From the NCBI GenBank assembly GCA_030407315.1, contig JALQPE010000535.1, positions 1 to 64,000 of the forward strand: a stretch of 64,000 nt of DNA. The letters are read 5' to 3'. Made by a program: the position numbers and the translations under genes. The stretch is from Asparagopsis taxiformis. Lineage: Eukaryota > Rhodophyta > Florideophyceae > Bonnemaisoniales > Bonnemaisoniaceae. The notes beneath the pieces were generated by a model. It made no database searches and had not been told where the DNA came from. It worked only from the letters and a program-made list of their open reading frames with translations. Positions 30,242-41,400 of this stretch are shown here, one piece after another; position 1 is the first letter of the stretch, and every line of letters begins with the position of its first letter.

Positions 30242-31000
30242 ATGGTAAAAATCGTTTACATTGCTTTCGCACTTCTGGGATACGTATCGGTTATTGAACA
30301 AGCAGAAGCGCAAGGTTTTGCTCCGTGCCATCGAGACCAGGAGTTGCAAGGAGATGGTGTGAGCTGCCAAGAAGTTGTAATTCCACCGAAGCTATGTCAG
30401 AGATGTCTTCCTAGACCGTACGAAAGGAATGGGCGCTTTGTTAACTGCAAGAGGGTATATTTCCTGAACCAGGGCTGTAGAAATGAGTTATCCCGATATG
30501 CACGATTGAATAGATGTGATGCGCGTCGCAACGAGTATGTACAAGACTTTTCGATAAGGGCGAATCGGGAACAATTGGATTACTTTTTATATTCGGTATG
30601 TGAGCAATGTTGTGATTGTATCCCAATCGGTTCAAAGGAAGGTGAGTTTGATAGGAGGAAAAGCAGTGGAAGATTGTTCCAGGCGAACCGCGGAAACTGC
30701 GGGAATCATGCCAGAATTGATCTGTGCAAGGTATGGCCGAATGTCAAAGCAGTACGGAGCCCGTTTCAAGGACAGACAAGCAATTTACGGAACATTCCAG
30801 CCATTTGTCCAGTTATTGTCCAATGGCGACGAGATTTAGGAAACCCATCTGCGTTTGTGGGTGAGTTCCGCATCACTCCGATTCCTCCTGCAATGAGGGT
30901 GTTCTTGAACAATTACGTCACTACTGCGAGATGTGGTGTCAGAAACGTGTGGGAAGGGTGCCAACGAATTGAGGAGAGCCAAAATCGTCTATCTCCATGA
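30242..31000 (+). CDS. Secreted cysteine-rich protein
   Basis: 252 residues from ATG 30242. The N-terminus is a clear signal peptide: MVK, then the hydrophobic core IVYIAFALLGYVSVI, with a likely cut after QAEA. The mature part is basic and has about sixteen cysteines, including CQRC and a CEQCCDC cluster, so many disulphides are likely. There is no further hydrophobic segment, so it should be extracellular or cell-wall located. I do not recognise the family. A defence or matrix protein is possible but not shown. The TATA-like element upstream supports the start. Confidence 0.7.
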   Translation: MVKIVYIAFALLGYVSVIEQAEAQGFAPCHRDQELQGDGVSCQEVVIPPKLCQRCLPRPYERNGRFVNCKRVYFLNQGCRNELSRYARLNRCDARRNEYVQDFSIRANREQLDYFLYSVCEQCCDCIPIGSKEGEFDRRKSSGRLFQANRGNCGNHARIDLCKVWPNVKAVRSPFQGQTSNLRNIPAICPVIVQWRRDLGNPSAFVGEFRITPIPPAMRVFLNNYVTTARCGVRNVWEGCQRIEESQNRLSP

Positions 31001-31335
31001 AGGGGCTTAGTTGATTAAATTAAGATGGTATAATTTTAAAATTGAAAATTCGAAAACCAATTGTAATTGATTCGGTACACTTGTACTTGTGGAAAGAATT
31101 TTGGCGCAACGATCGTTGTAGCGACTGGAACAGCAACATTCGCGCACCAAAGTCCGGCCGCCCATACCGTACCGCGTCCCATGATCTGTGACAAGCTCAA
31201 ACGTTTTATCGCCGTCACGAATGTGATGCCAACCATTTTGCGTGTCCTCTAACTCGTTCATGTTCTCTTCTCCTTTGCATCTTCTGCCGCTCCTCGTTGT
31301 TCGTCGTTCTCTTGTTCAACCGCTAATACCCCGCC

Positions 31336-33858
31336 ATGTCATCATTCACCAATATGCTGGGCTACATGTCCAAGTTCATCTGCGCCATTCCTGGTACCAT
31401 CAGCGACGGATTTCATGAAGTGGTGGAGGCTGTATCGCCAAAACGAAAGCGTCAAAGAACCCTTGAATCCGAACGTGGTAATGCATTCTCAGAACAGCTT
31501 AATCGACGTTCAAGTCAGTTTCCCCCAGACCCCGGGTTCGCTATAGAACGACCAAACAAAAGGAGACGAAACTCTCTGTTTGAACAACCTGCATCTAACT
31601 TTTGTGCTATTGAAGACATCCCTCTCGACAACAATCCATTCCACCAAATTCCCGATGAAAGGCAACGTTGGGCTACTGCAGATGCAGCTCAGTTTCATCA
31701 CCTACCCAGCGATTCCCATTCCGACCTTCCCACATACCCTACGTCCTCTCCCAGTCGATTATCGTTTCCTCCACAGAAAGACCGTTACCAACTTCCCAAT
31801 ACCGATCTACCAGATCAATATCATGACCAGCGTCAAATCCATTCCGCTTCCACTCCCCGGAGGGAGAGCGGCATCTACCGCCCTCGCTCCCTTTCGCGTC
31901 TCCAGTATCCCCAAAATCCTTTCAGTCCTATTTCATCTGCTGTCAGAACTCGATTTCATACCCTAAGTCTGCATGCCTCACCCACATCTTCTTTGATGGG
32001 TTCTGACAGTATATTCAACCCATCTCCCAGTCACGCATCTTCCGGACTTGCTCAAGCTAACCTTACTTCTGTTTTCAATTACCGCACCCCAATGAAACGA
32101 CCTAATTCGGAACGTAAAGTACGTCGCTTGTCTGCCGGTACCACATTTACAAGGAACACTGTTCATCACAAGGACAGAACTGCTCTCGATTATGTTGAGG
32201 GAGCTCAGGCAAATTCTGCCTACCGCGAGGATGTCGGTCATCGAACACGAGCGCGTTCGTCAACTGCAAGCCTCAATCCTCCATCTGTAAGCAGACCTAA
32301 GCGCCTTCAAAATGTATTTGAAGGTATTCCTCGCCGAAGCTCTCTACCTGCGATGGGTTATCATCAGCCTGTTCAACCTAGTTCTTCAAGGCCGCCTATC
32401 GCAGCTCATCAAACAGAAAAGAGTGTGATTCCGACTACGAAAAATTTGCGCGCTGTTGACCCGAGCTTACGGGATCGTGAAAGACGACAAGAGCAGGATG
32501 TGATGCGTAAGGAGGCTAGATCTATGCAGACACGTCTGGCAGTCGTCGAGCGTAATACGCCTGTTTCGGCTGAGCCCAGTCATGGTTTGTCACGCCCAGA
32601 ACCTACTCCTCATGTTCCGGAGAAGAAAGCACTCACTATTCAGGAAAGGGCAGGTGTCAGCCGCGAAGAGTTTTGTGAAATTTATCCTGCTGAATTGGCG
32701 GAACTTCTGGAAGATAATCCCAATTATGCGGACAAGATATTCAAGAAACATGGTTCCCAGATGCTTGCAAGCGTGCAGAAGGAAGTTCGGCGGCGGCAGC
32801 GAGACGAACAAATCCGAATTACTGAAAGCGAGCTGATTAAGATCCGGTCTTCTTCATCATTGTACAAATCGGAACTAGAGTATCGCGGAATATTAGCGAC
32901 TTCTCAACGCTTTGCTGTGCAAGGCATCCTTAGGCGAGTTGACAAGCTTGGAGAAAGCGTCGAGGAACCGCCGATAAATGCATCTCATTGGAATGATGTG
33001 TACTGGAGTACGGAAGGAGTAAGTGACGGTGGGGATGACAAAGTTGCTTCAGATGAGGAGCGCAGGAAAATTACTGTGCAAGATGAAAGTTCGGTGTTCT
33101 CCCCGCTGACGGGTTCTGCTCAAAAGCGACTGAAACGTGTGCTATCTGATGAGAGCAACTGGAACAAGAATCTTACTGTGATCAATGGTTGTACTATAAC
33201 TGGGGAGTACTTGAGTTTTTTGAAACCAAATGTGTGGTTGAATGATGAGATTGTGAATGCGTACATGGAATTGTTGAATAAGCGACTGCTCGAAAGCGAG
33301 TCTATGAAAACGAGAGATGGCATGATGAATGGCCCTAATGGAAGAACTAGGCGGTTGCGAAATGTGAAGATAATGAACTCGTTCTTCTACACGAATTTGT
33401 ATTCATTCAGCAAACCCAAGGGAAGAAGCGTGTATGACTACACACGGGTGCGTCGATGGACGAGGAAGTTTGATGTTTTTTCGTATGAGATGATGCTGAT
33501 TCCCATCAATCAGCAGAATACCCATTGGACACTGGGTGTCGTGAACTTCAAGGACAAAAGCGTGATGCATCTGGATTCTATGGGGCAGAAAGGCAGTCGA
33601 AGTGTGCTGAACAATCTAATGGCATGGGTCCAGGATGAAGCCAAAGACAAAAAGAAGGAATATAACGAAGCAGAATGGAAAATTGCAGTCATGCCTTATA
33701 AGATACCCAATCAGAACAATTCCGATGATTGCGGGGTTTTCTTGTGTAAGTTTGCCGACTTCCTTTGTCAAGGACTGAGGTTTACATTCTCGCATCAGCA
33801 TATTAACTACTTCCGAAGTCGAATAGCACATGAGCTGCTCATGGGTCGTGCTGTTTGA
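31336..33858 (+). CDS. Ulp1/SENP-type SUMO-specific protease
   Basis: 840 residues. Residues 1 to ~430 are Ser/Pro/Arg-rich and apparently disordered. A charged helical part follows (~430-560), then the C48 peptidase domain (~620-840). The catalytic set is readable: His730 in NTHWTLG, Asp747 in HLDSMG, Gln793 in PNQNNS and Cys799 in SDDCGVF. The segment WLNDEIVNAYMELL is the usual SUMO-binding entry helix. Such enzymes mature SUMO and remove it from targets in the nucleus. The N-terminal tail probably sets localisation. The start ATG lies in a good context (CCGCCATGTC). ESD4/Ulp2-like subtypes are alternatives. Confidence 0.92.
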   Translation: MSSFTNMLGYMSKFICAIPGTISDGFHEVVEAVSPKRKRQRTLESERGNAFSEQLNRRSSQFPPDPGFAIERPNKRRRNSLFEQPASNFCAIEDIPLDNNPFHQIPDERQRWATADAAQFHHLPSDSHSDLPTYPTSSPSRLSFPPQKDRYQLPNTDLPDQYHDQRQIHSASTPRRESGIYRPRSLSRLQYPQNPFSPISSAVRTRFHTLSLHASPTSSLMGSDSIFNPSPSHASSGLAQANLTSVFNYRTPMKRPNSERKVRRLSAGTTFTRNTVHHKDRTALDYVEGAQANSAYREDVGHRTRARSSTASLNPPSVSRPKRLQNVFEGIPRRSSLPAMGYHQPVQPSSSRPPIAAHQTEKSVIPTTKNLRAVDPSLRDRERRQEQDVMRKEARSMQTRLAVVERNTPVSAEPSHGLSRPEPTPHVPEKKALTIQERAGVSREEFCEIYPAELAELLEDNPNYADKIFKKHGSQMLASVQKEVRRRQRDEQIRITESELIKIRSSSSLYKSELEYRGILATSQRFAVQGILRRVDKLGESVEEPPINASHWNDVYWSTEGVSDGGDDKVASDEERRKITVQDESSVFSPLTGSAQKRLKRVLSDESNWNKNLTVINGCTITGEYLSFLKPNVWLNDEIVNAYMELLNKRLLESESMKTRDGMMNGPNGRTRRLRNVKIMNSFFYTNLYSFSKPKGRSVYDYTRVRRWTRKFDVFSYEMMLIPINQQNTHWTLGVVNFKDKSVMHLDSMGQKGSRSVLNNLMAWVQDEAKDKKKEYNEAEWKIAVMPYKIPNQNNSDDCGVFLCKFADFLCQGLRFTFSHQHINYFRSRIAHELLMGRAV

Positions 33859-34113
33859 TGACTAGCTTACGATAACCAAACTGAACAGCAACTTGTTGAC
33901 TGAATAAACGAGCCTTGTACAGTTCGCAAACACGACATGTGGACCTGTTGAGACCATAACGACTTGCTGGGTTTTACACGTGTACCCACGTGTTCATTTT
34001 GGCGCCAATCTCATTGTCGAGACAGAAAACAAAAACTATGTATATTGGATCTAACCCACCCACCGGGAAACCATCTTTCACTGTTCCTGCTAGGTTCGTT
34101 TTCGCAAGCCACA

Positions 34114-35313
34114 ATGGGAATCAAAGGGCTTACTAAGCTTCTTGGTGACAATGCCCCGCGTTCCGTCAAGTCCCAGGATATCAAATCCCTGTTCGGCAGA
34201 AAAATCGCCATCGATGCCTCAATGTGCATCTATCAACTTCTTGTGGCGGTGCGCATGGGAGCAGATAATCTCACCAATGACGACGGCGTCGTCACATCCC
34301 ACCTAAATGGTCTGTTCTATCGCACAATTCGTCTGCTAGAACTGGGCATTAAGCCCGTTTATGTCTTTGACGGCAAACCCCCCGAGATGAAGGCTGGTGA
34401 ACTCGCAAAGAGGGCCGAAGCGAAGAAAGCGGCAGAGGAGGCTGTCAAGAAGGCTGAGAAAGAGGGCAACCTTGAAATGGTTGAAAAGTATTCTCGCCGA
34501 ATCAACAAGATCACCCCTGAAATGATAGAAAACTGCAAACAGCTCGTCAGGCTCATGGGTGTGCCAGTGGTTGAAGCCCCATGCGAAGCAGAAGCTCAGT
34601 GTGCTGAACTGGTAAAGGGTGGTGTAGCATATGCCACTGCAAGTGAAGATATGGATTCATTAACATTCGGTACTACCAAGCTCATTCGGCAGCTTTGGTC
34701 GGGTGCTGCGTCAACTGCAGCCAAGAAGGGCGTATCCCCGACCGAGTTCACACTGTCAACCATACTAGAGGACTTGGATATGAACATGGATCAATTTGTC
34801 GACTTGTGCATTTTGTGCGGTTGTGATTATGTCGATGGCATCCGCGGCGTTGGTATTGTGAAGGCCCTCGCACTCATTCGAAAGCACAAAAATTTGGAAG
34901 ATGTCGTCAACACCCTTCGCTCCGATAGTTCGTATAACGTTCCTGATGATTATCCGGTTCAAAAGTTGCGTGAGATGTTCTTCAAACCGGAAGTAACACC
35001 AAGCTCAGAAGTTCAGCTCAAGTGGGGAAAGCCAGATGAAGCTGGGATACTCAAATTTATGGTGGAGCAAAACCAATTTGATGAGACCAAAGTTTTGAAT
35101 GGTGTGAAAAGGATTGTAGCTTCAAAGAAGAATACAAGCCAAGTGAGGGTAGACTCATTCTTCAAACCTGCTGTTGCGCCCAACGCGGAAGCGATTGCGG
35201 CGAAAAGACGAAATGCCGCGCTTGCTGCAAAAGCCAAGGGAAAGGGGAAACGTGGGGCAGCTGCATTGAAAGGAAAGGTGGGAAAGAAGGCAAAAACCAA
35301 TACAAAAAAGTAA
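34114..35313 (+). CDS. FEN1: Flap endonuclease 1 (FEN1)
   Basis: 399 residues from ATG 34114. The start must be here because mature FEN1 begins MGIKGLTKLL and its free N-terminus enters the active site; the open frame upstream is not used. The XPG-N block shows AIDASMC and VFDGKPPEMK. The XPG-I block shows VEAPCEAEAQCAELV and ASEDMDSLTFG. Then comes the helix-two-turn-helix with CDYVDGIRGVG. The PCNA-binding box QVRVDSFF is near residue 342, followed by a Lys/Ala-rich nuclear tail. It cuts 5' flaps in Okazaki-fragment maturation and long-patch base-excision repair. It converges with PWP2; the stops are ~54 bp apart, so the 3' UTRs are very short or overlap. Confidence 0.97.
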   Translation: MGIKGLTKLLGDNAPRSVKSQDIKSLFGRKIAIDASMCIYQLLVAVRMGADNLTNDDGVVTSHLNGLFYRTIRLLELGIKPVYVFDGKPPEMKAGELAKRAEAKKAAEEAVKKAEKEGNLEMVEKYSRRINKITPEMIENCKQLVRLMGVPVVEAPCEAEAQCAELVKGGVAYATASEDMDSLTFGTTKLIRQLWSGAASTAAKKGVSPTEFTLSTILEDLDMNMDQFVDLCILCGCDYVDGIRGVGIVKALALIRKHKNLEDVVNTLRSDSSYNVPDDYPVQKLREMFFKPEVTPSSEVQLKWGKPDEAGILKFMVEQNQFDETKVLNGVKRIVASKKNTSQVRVDSFFKPAVAPNAEAIAAKRRNAALAAKAKGKGKRGAAALKGKVGKKAKTNTKK

Positions 35314-35367
35314 GCCGGTCTGTACCTGCGATGTCTTTGTATCATTACCAATAAAGTTAAAGTGTTC

Positions 35368-38184
35368 CTATTTAGCTGCCGAGACTGCTGCACTTTGTTC
35401 TCCAAGTGCTAAAAGGTATCTCAACATGTTTTCATTCTTGTCGGCGATCGGAACGATTCTCTTCGAATGAGTCGTGCAAGCTCTATTCAGAGTTCTAAGA
35501 GCCGTATTCACACCCGATGGATCAGGGACGCTGTCATGCGCACGGGAACCGTTTCTGAGGAGTAACCTTTTCGCCCATATCAGGTTGAACTCGAGATGTG
35601 GAGTGTTGTCCAGCCTCCATGCAAACAGAAGGATGAGTCTGTTGAAGTATAAAATAGGAGTTTGGTCCACCAATAGAGCAACATTCTCGATAGGAATTTT
35701 CTCCACCACGGTATTCATGCACTCGGTTTCGTTGAGACGTAGAGCAAGAAGCAGAGCCATATGGTATTGCCCTTTATCTGCTGCTTCCTTTGCAGCTTCT
35801 GGTGTGACGTCACATTCCAGATTTGTAGGATCAAACAGTCCTCCCCCCAAACCGTCATCGATATTTGACTCTTCACTGTAAACGAGTACTCCTTCCGTAG
35901 AAACCGCAGCCCAGAGCCGACCAGTGGGACAAACGCTAACACAATTGACTTCTGCTTTCATCAGCTTTTTTCGTCGAAGGAGACTTTCAGAGCGTGCGCC
36001 CGGAAGCGAGATTTGATCCGCATGCCGCATCTCGCCATAGTCTACATCCTCCTCATTGTCGTCATTGATTGCATCCATCGCTTCCCCGCCGAGCGTCATC
36101 TTCTTAGAATTTAATTGATCCAATAGACCATCAAATTTTTGATTCTCTGTGACAGCCAGTTTTTCAATTAGAGTCGGTCTACTTCCTTCTGGGACATGAT
36201 ACATGCAGACATGTTTTGAAGCTGCACCAGCTATCAGAAAACGACCATCCGCCGAATAAGCAAGGGTTTGAAAGTAGCCCTTCATGTCCGCTACTGTTCG
36301 AGAAGTCTTCAAACGACCAGCAGCTGCATCTCTCGCACCATCTATTGTTCCTGTAACGGTACCACTCTCTGGATTCCAAATCACGATTTCTCCAGAATTT
36401 GTGCAGGATGCAAACTCCTGTCCATCTGGTCGGAAGGTAACTGCTAACACCTCCTTGCTGTGTTCGAGTACCTCACAGGAACCCTTGCGCTCGTACATGT
36501 CCCAAAGACGGACAGTGCGATCCCAGGAAGCTGTTGCCAAAGTACCTCGTCGTGGCCGGAAGGAAATTCCGCTTACAGGTCCTTTATGCCCGTTGAGAAT
36601 TTCAAGTACTTGACCTGTTCGCAGCGACCAGACGATGACTTCAAAAGTGTCAACACAACCGGCTGCAACTAGTTCACCAGCGGCATCAACTGCAATACAT
36701 GCAAATTGTCGACGAGGCGGCGGTCCAACTAGAATTCGGAAGTTTCTGTATCTTCGAATGTCAAATGCTCGTACAGTGCCATCTAGGGAGGCTGACAAAA
36801 TTACATCATTTGCCGCGAATGTGACGGCTGTAACAGCAGCCTCATGTTCGGTGAAAGTTGCTGCACAGAAACCTGTTGCTACACCCCATAGCTTAACTCG
36901 GCCATCGTTTGAGCCAGTAGCGATAGCACGACCATCTGGACTAAAGGCAACAGATTTCGCCACAAGTGTATGCGCCTGCTGTTTCAAGATATGAGTTTCA
37001 GATCGCCATTCCCACACCACTACCTGCCCAGAGTCGGCACAAGCAAGCGCGATCCATTCTCCAGTTGAATTGAATTGAATGTCTGTGATAGCTCCTCCCG
37101 ACGCACTAAGTGAATGGATTTGGGTCAGTTCAGAAAATGGAATGAGCGGAGTGGATTCATCATCCTGGTCTTCTGCAGCATCTTCTTCCTCTGAAGTATC
37201 GCCAGCCTCGTTTGTTTCCTTGAGCTTCTCTCCTCTCTGACGCTGTTCTGATATCTCAAAGAGACCCTTGTCAAATTCTTCTGTTTCCTTATCGGCCATT
37301 TCTTCTGGGAGCTGGTAAAGGGCAAAAACGCCGTTTGACATTCCCACAGTTAGAAAGCCTCCGTGAGCAGAAGCTGAACGCACACGTTTGGCACCGCCGT
37401 ACTTAACATAATGCCTGCTCATGAGTTTGGCCTCAACAGGAACAACATGCTTTCGACGACGGCGACGTCCATGCAGAGATCGTGGTGCACCATCAGATTG
37501 TAGGTCGTTATATCGAAGACGCCAGCACAACAAAACCCCATCACAAGAGATGGTAAGAAGGCCGCGCTGACCAACGAAGAGTACAGTGTTGATCGCTTCA
37601 CGATGGCCGTATAAGACGAGAGGCCGAACATGAACACCCGCCCGGCGATCGGAATTTACTGAGAAGACATGCGTTGTTCCAGACGAATCTCCAACTGCCA
37701 CACGATGTGAGTCAGGGCTCCAAGCTATACATGGTGGAGCAGCGGCACCGACATTAAAGCGAGCGTGTTTGTTAAAGGCGGCATGGGAGGGGATTGGAGT
37801 GAGCGGTACTCGCCAGATTTCCACCGTAGAATCTGATGCGAATGCAGCGAATGCACCAGAAGGAGATATGCGAGCAGCTGTGATTTTAGAGAGGCGCAGA
37901 GACATGCGAGCGGAGATCCGTGCGGATGACGACGAGACGAGATAGCAGCGAGCGAGCTCGTCGACAAGCAGGATCTGCCCAGTCGTTTGGGATTGAGAAA
38001 TGTGCAAGAGAGGATGGGTGGCCTCGAACGAGAGGGTGCGAGTTCGACCTGCAACGAGATCAATTTGAATGAGACGCGCTTCGGTAGTGAGCAACAAGGT
38101 GTTCCCTGATTTCGTGAAAGTCAAACCACCACCTGTGTATGGGGCACCAAGAAGATGACGAATGGAATAGTTTGGAATACCCAT
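35368..38184 (-). CDS. PWP2: Periodic tryptophan protein 2 (PWP2/UTP1), U3 snoRNP component
   Basis: 938 residues from ATG 38184 (MGIPNYSIRHLLGAPYTGGGLTF), aligning with the normal PWP2 start; 32 more codons are open upstream. Two WD40 propellers fill most of the protein, with repeats such as GRAIATGSNDGRVKLWG, GTLATASWDRTVRLWD and GQEFASCTNSGEIVIWN. An acidic insert (EEEDAAEDQDDE) lies between blades. The C-terminal ~150 residues form the Utp12-like helical domain. PWP2 belongs to the UTP-B subcomplex of the small-subunit processome, needed for 18S rRNA maturation in the nucleolus. It is divergent from the 2,927-codon gene and convergent with FEN1. Confidence 0.92.
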   Translation of the reverse strand: MGIPNYSIRHLLGAPYTGGGLTFTKSGNTLLLTTEARLIQIDLVAGRTRTLSFEATHPLLHISQSQTTGQILLVDELARCYLVSSSSARISARMSLRLSKITAARISPSGAFAAFASDSTVEIWRVPLTPIPSHAAFNKHARFNVGAAAPPCIAWSPDSHRVAVGDSSGTTHVFSVNSDRRAGVHVRPLVLYGHREAINTVLFVGQRGLLTISCDGVLLCWRLRYNDLQSDGAPRSLHGRRRRRKHVVPVEAKLMSRHYVKYGGAKRVRSASAHGGFLTVGMSNGVFALYQLPEEMADKETEEFDKGLFEISEQRQRGEKLKETNEAGDTSEEEDAAEDQDDESTPLIPFSELTQIHSLSASGGAITDIQFNSTGEWIALACADSGQVVVWEWRSETHILKQQAHTLVAKSVAFSPDGRAIATGSNDGRVKLWGVATGFCAATFTEHEAAVTAVTFAANDVILSASLDGTVRAFDIRRYRNFRILVGPPPRRQFACIAVDAAGELVAAGCVDTFEVIVWSLRTGQVLEILNGHKGPVSGISFRPRRGTLATASWDRTVRLWDMYERKGSCEVLEHSKEVLAVTFRPDGQEFASCTNSGEIVIWNPESGTVTGTIDGARDAAAGRLKTSRTVADMKGYFQTLAYSADGRFLIAGAASKHVCMYHVPEGSRPTLIEKLAVTENQKFDGLLDQLNSKKMTLGGEAMDAINDDNEEDVDYGEMRHADQISLPGARSESLLRRKKLMKAEVNCVSVCPTGRLWAAVSTEGVLVYSEESNIDDGLGGGLFDPTNLECDVTPEAAKEAADKGQYHMALLLALRLNETECMNTVVEKIPIENVALLVDQTPILYFNRLILLFAWRLDNTPHLEFNLIWAKRLLLRNGSRAHDSVPDPSGVNTALRTLNRACTTHSKRIVPIADKNENMLRYLLALGEQSAAVSAAK

Positions 38185-38489
38185 TTTGAGGAAGATGGGC
38201 GCTGAGAACAAAGTTGTTGGTGGTTTGCGGATGTAGCGAACTGAGGTCGCGGAAGGATGTCTATCAGGCCACTGTGACAATGTTGCTGGTGTTACGCCTT
38301 CGCCGACGGATTTGAAATAAATTCATTTCGTTGTAACGCCCGTCCACGTGGCCACGAGTACAAAACAATTGTTGCCAACTCAACTGATCATATCAAGTAT
38401 CGCACTTGGCTGGGCGTGACCTTCCTTTACAACTTGGCCATCACCTTGATCTCTTTGCAAACTACTGAAGCTTGCTCCACTTCTAGGTT
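38185..38489. promoter_or_regulatory. Shared bidirectional promoter region
   Basis: This 305-bp interval separates the divergent starts of PWP2 and the large TPR gene. It must hold both promoters. It includes an E-box-like cacgtg at ~38345-38350; no clear TATA box was identified. Confidence 0.45.
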
Positions 38490-41400
38490 ATGCATCAACA
38501 GCCCGAAAACCTTTCCGATTCATCGGCTGACTCCTTTCATTCTGCACTTTCCATCGCCGAACATCCTTCTATCCCACCTTCACCAACCTTACCATCCAAC
38601 ACAACCTTTCCGCCTCATCACACACCGCTCGCTGCGCCCACTTCCACACCTTCTACAACTCACACCTCAACTCCGCGTCACACTCCCAGACCTACCTCGC
38701 GAACTCGTTGGTTCTTCCAGCGACCTCAAACTCCAGAGTCGGCTACGAACGATCCTCATACCCATTCTACCGCCCATTCGCATGGCTTTCCTCAGCCTTT
38801 GTCTGATCAACCAGAGTCACGAGAAAAGCGTTCATATCACTCACAGAAACCATTGCGAAAAGTGCAACCTCCACCCAAGCCTACTTCAAAGCGCTTTCGC
38901 CATACGTCCCATACTTCAGATGTTGTAACCAAAGAAGGTGGCGCTCGAATTCGCCTCTCAGAAGCGCATAATTCGCCAACAGTGCCCTCATCTTCGTCAT
39001 TTCCTCCAGTGCACACTGCTAAAACACATCGCCAGCTTCCCAGAAATTTTTCCGAGCGCAGTTCTCAGGAGTCAACGTCTTCCGATATTCGTCTTGTTGC
39101 TCAAGCCACCACCCGTCGCACCTCTGCAACAGCCACTCCTGCCCTTCCGCCTCGACCACCACTATTATCTGCTCAAGTATCGTCGACAGACACACTTAAT
39201 CTCAATGACAGTCCTCGCATTCGCTTACCCGATCCTCTCCCCACCCCTCGTCAGCCCTTGCGTCTTCGTAATGCTTCAAGTGCGAGCCCCACTATTCCTC
39301 CACCTTCTACCCCTCCGCCAGATACTTCTACCATCCAAACTCTTTCCACACCAGCTCTTTCTTCGCGCATTCCAACACGTACATCAATTACACCAGATGA
39401 CTCTGTGGACGATTGGGGCTTGGATGAACTGTCTGATGACTCTGAAATCGCACCAACCAAGTTTCCAGCGAAAGGAACTGCCACTAGCCGAAGCGGATCT
39501 ATAACTCGTCTTCACGATCGCAGATCACCACCGCAGAAAGCAACCTCGTCAAACAGTGTTAGGGATCACGGTCCACGCGATACAATTACTCTCACCGCAT
39601 TTGACGAAGAGTTGGACCAGCACGCAAAATTAGGTGCATCAGATCTTCCTCGTGTGAGTAATGTCATTGGCGTGTATGCAGATCCTGCTGCAGAAACAGA
39701 CGATTGGGCGGATGATTTTGTCTTGGAACAAGGCCATTCTCCTCCTGGTGATTCTAGTGAGAGTAGAACTGTTGATGATGGATCTGTAAGTTTCTTATCC
39801 TGGTTTCCGGAAAAGGAAAGTAACAGAGCCGATGCTGGAATGTTTTCTATTGACGGAAGAGATTCTGATCCAGCAATAAATGGAAGCCACACTGTGTTTG
39901 ATCCAACTACTGAGGAGATTATGCTCAAAGGAGATGATACTTTAAAAATTCGCAATGTTCCACAATCTGCTTTTCAGACACCAAGTCTTACTCATGCATC
40001 ATTACTTAAGTTCCCTGGAATTGGATATCAAGCATCTGTTGTCCATCCAAGTTGTTCTCGAGTGAAAGAACTATTCGCACGCTACGACACAACGATCAAG
40101 CGACACTTTGATGCATTGGTAAGAGACAGTGGTGGAACAATAGCACTTGATGAGAGAACAAGAAGTTTATATTATCTCTCGGATGATAGCGACGTCAGTG
40201 GTCTGGCGAAGGACAACGAAGATCTCTCTAGTGACATTCTACTATGGAAGCTTGAGTGGGCAACGCTAAACGGATGCCAATCCGAACGGGCTCGTATTCT
40301 GCTTCGGATTTCCAAGACCTACAAAGATACTGGGAATTTCCGTGAAGCTCTTCGCTTAATCCACGAAGCGTTAAAGGCACTTGGCAGTTTCCATGACACG
40401 GCTCTTGCTCTAGCTCTGGCAAGTGAACTGGAATATGAGAACGCAATTTTGACAAAGGGCTTAGGTGCAGTTGTCGAAGCGAGGCTTGCTTTGACAAGAG
40501 CAATGGCTCACGGAGCAGAACTTTCTCACCGTCAAGAGGATCCGGATGATCTGATAGCACCCCAACAGCGAGGACTTTGGTGGCAGCTACGATGTAAATA
40601 TGTGTTGGCTGGAATCCTGTACGACCACGAAGATTGGGATACTGCAGTTCAGTACTTTTCAGAATACATTGTGGAAAGTATTACCCGAATGATAGGATTG
40701 ATTGCTCCCCCGCGGTCCGAGGAAACCACGCTTGGAGCTGAATACATGCGTTATTGTTTGTTCTCCCCGCGTCGTTTGGTTCTCGCGATGTGGACAACTG
40801 TTATGAGCCTCGGAGAAATGAAATGCTTTGCAGCAGCAGCGGATATTGCGAGTTTGACTAGTCTCGTAGCTTCATCTTTTGGGTATGAAGATGCCAACAA
40901 CGCAGCGGCAAATGTTCGCTCGAGAATCAAGGAAATAGCGGCAGATCTGCGTCAGCAATATGATGATATATCACAGAATATTCTTCAGAATGACGGAGAT
41001 GAATCAGAAATTACCGAAAGTGTACAGAAGGTAACCGGAGCATCCACATCTGGATTCACCTATAATGTCGGGAATTTCGGTGATGTCGGAGAAGAAGTTG
41101 AAGAAGATTGGGATGCTGAATTGGAAAAGGAATTGAATATCGTTATCGAAAGGTGTTGTGATGTAGACAAATCCAACGATGCAGCAATGCTAGGTACGGG
41201 GGTACCAACAGATACATCATTGAATATCGATGCTTCGATTGATCATGCATTTCCGATAGTCACCAAGGCCGTTGAGCAAAGGAAGTTGTTTCATGGTATT
41301 GATGGAGGAAAAAAAGGAATTGGCAAAGGGACGGCACATTTCTCACGTTGGGCAATCGGCCCTCAGCCGCGGCATTTGATTGAAGCTGAACTCAGGCAGT

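Noticed and set aside
38185..38280. Longer PWP2 N-terminus from ATG 38280
   Set aside because: The 32 extra residues do not resemble PWP2, while the inner start aligns with the family's usual beginning.
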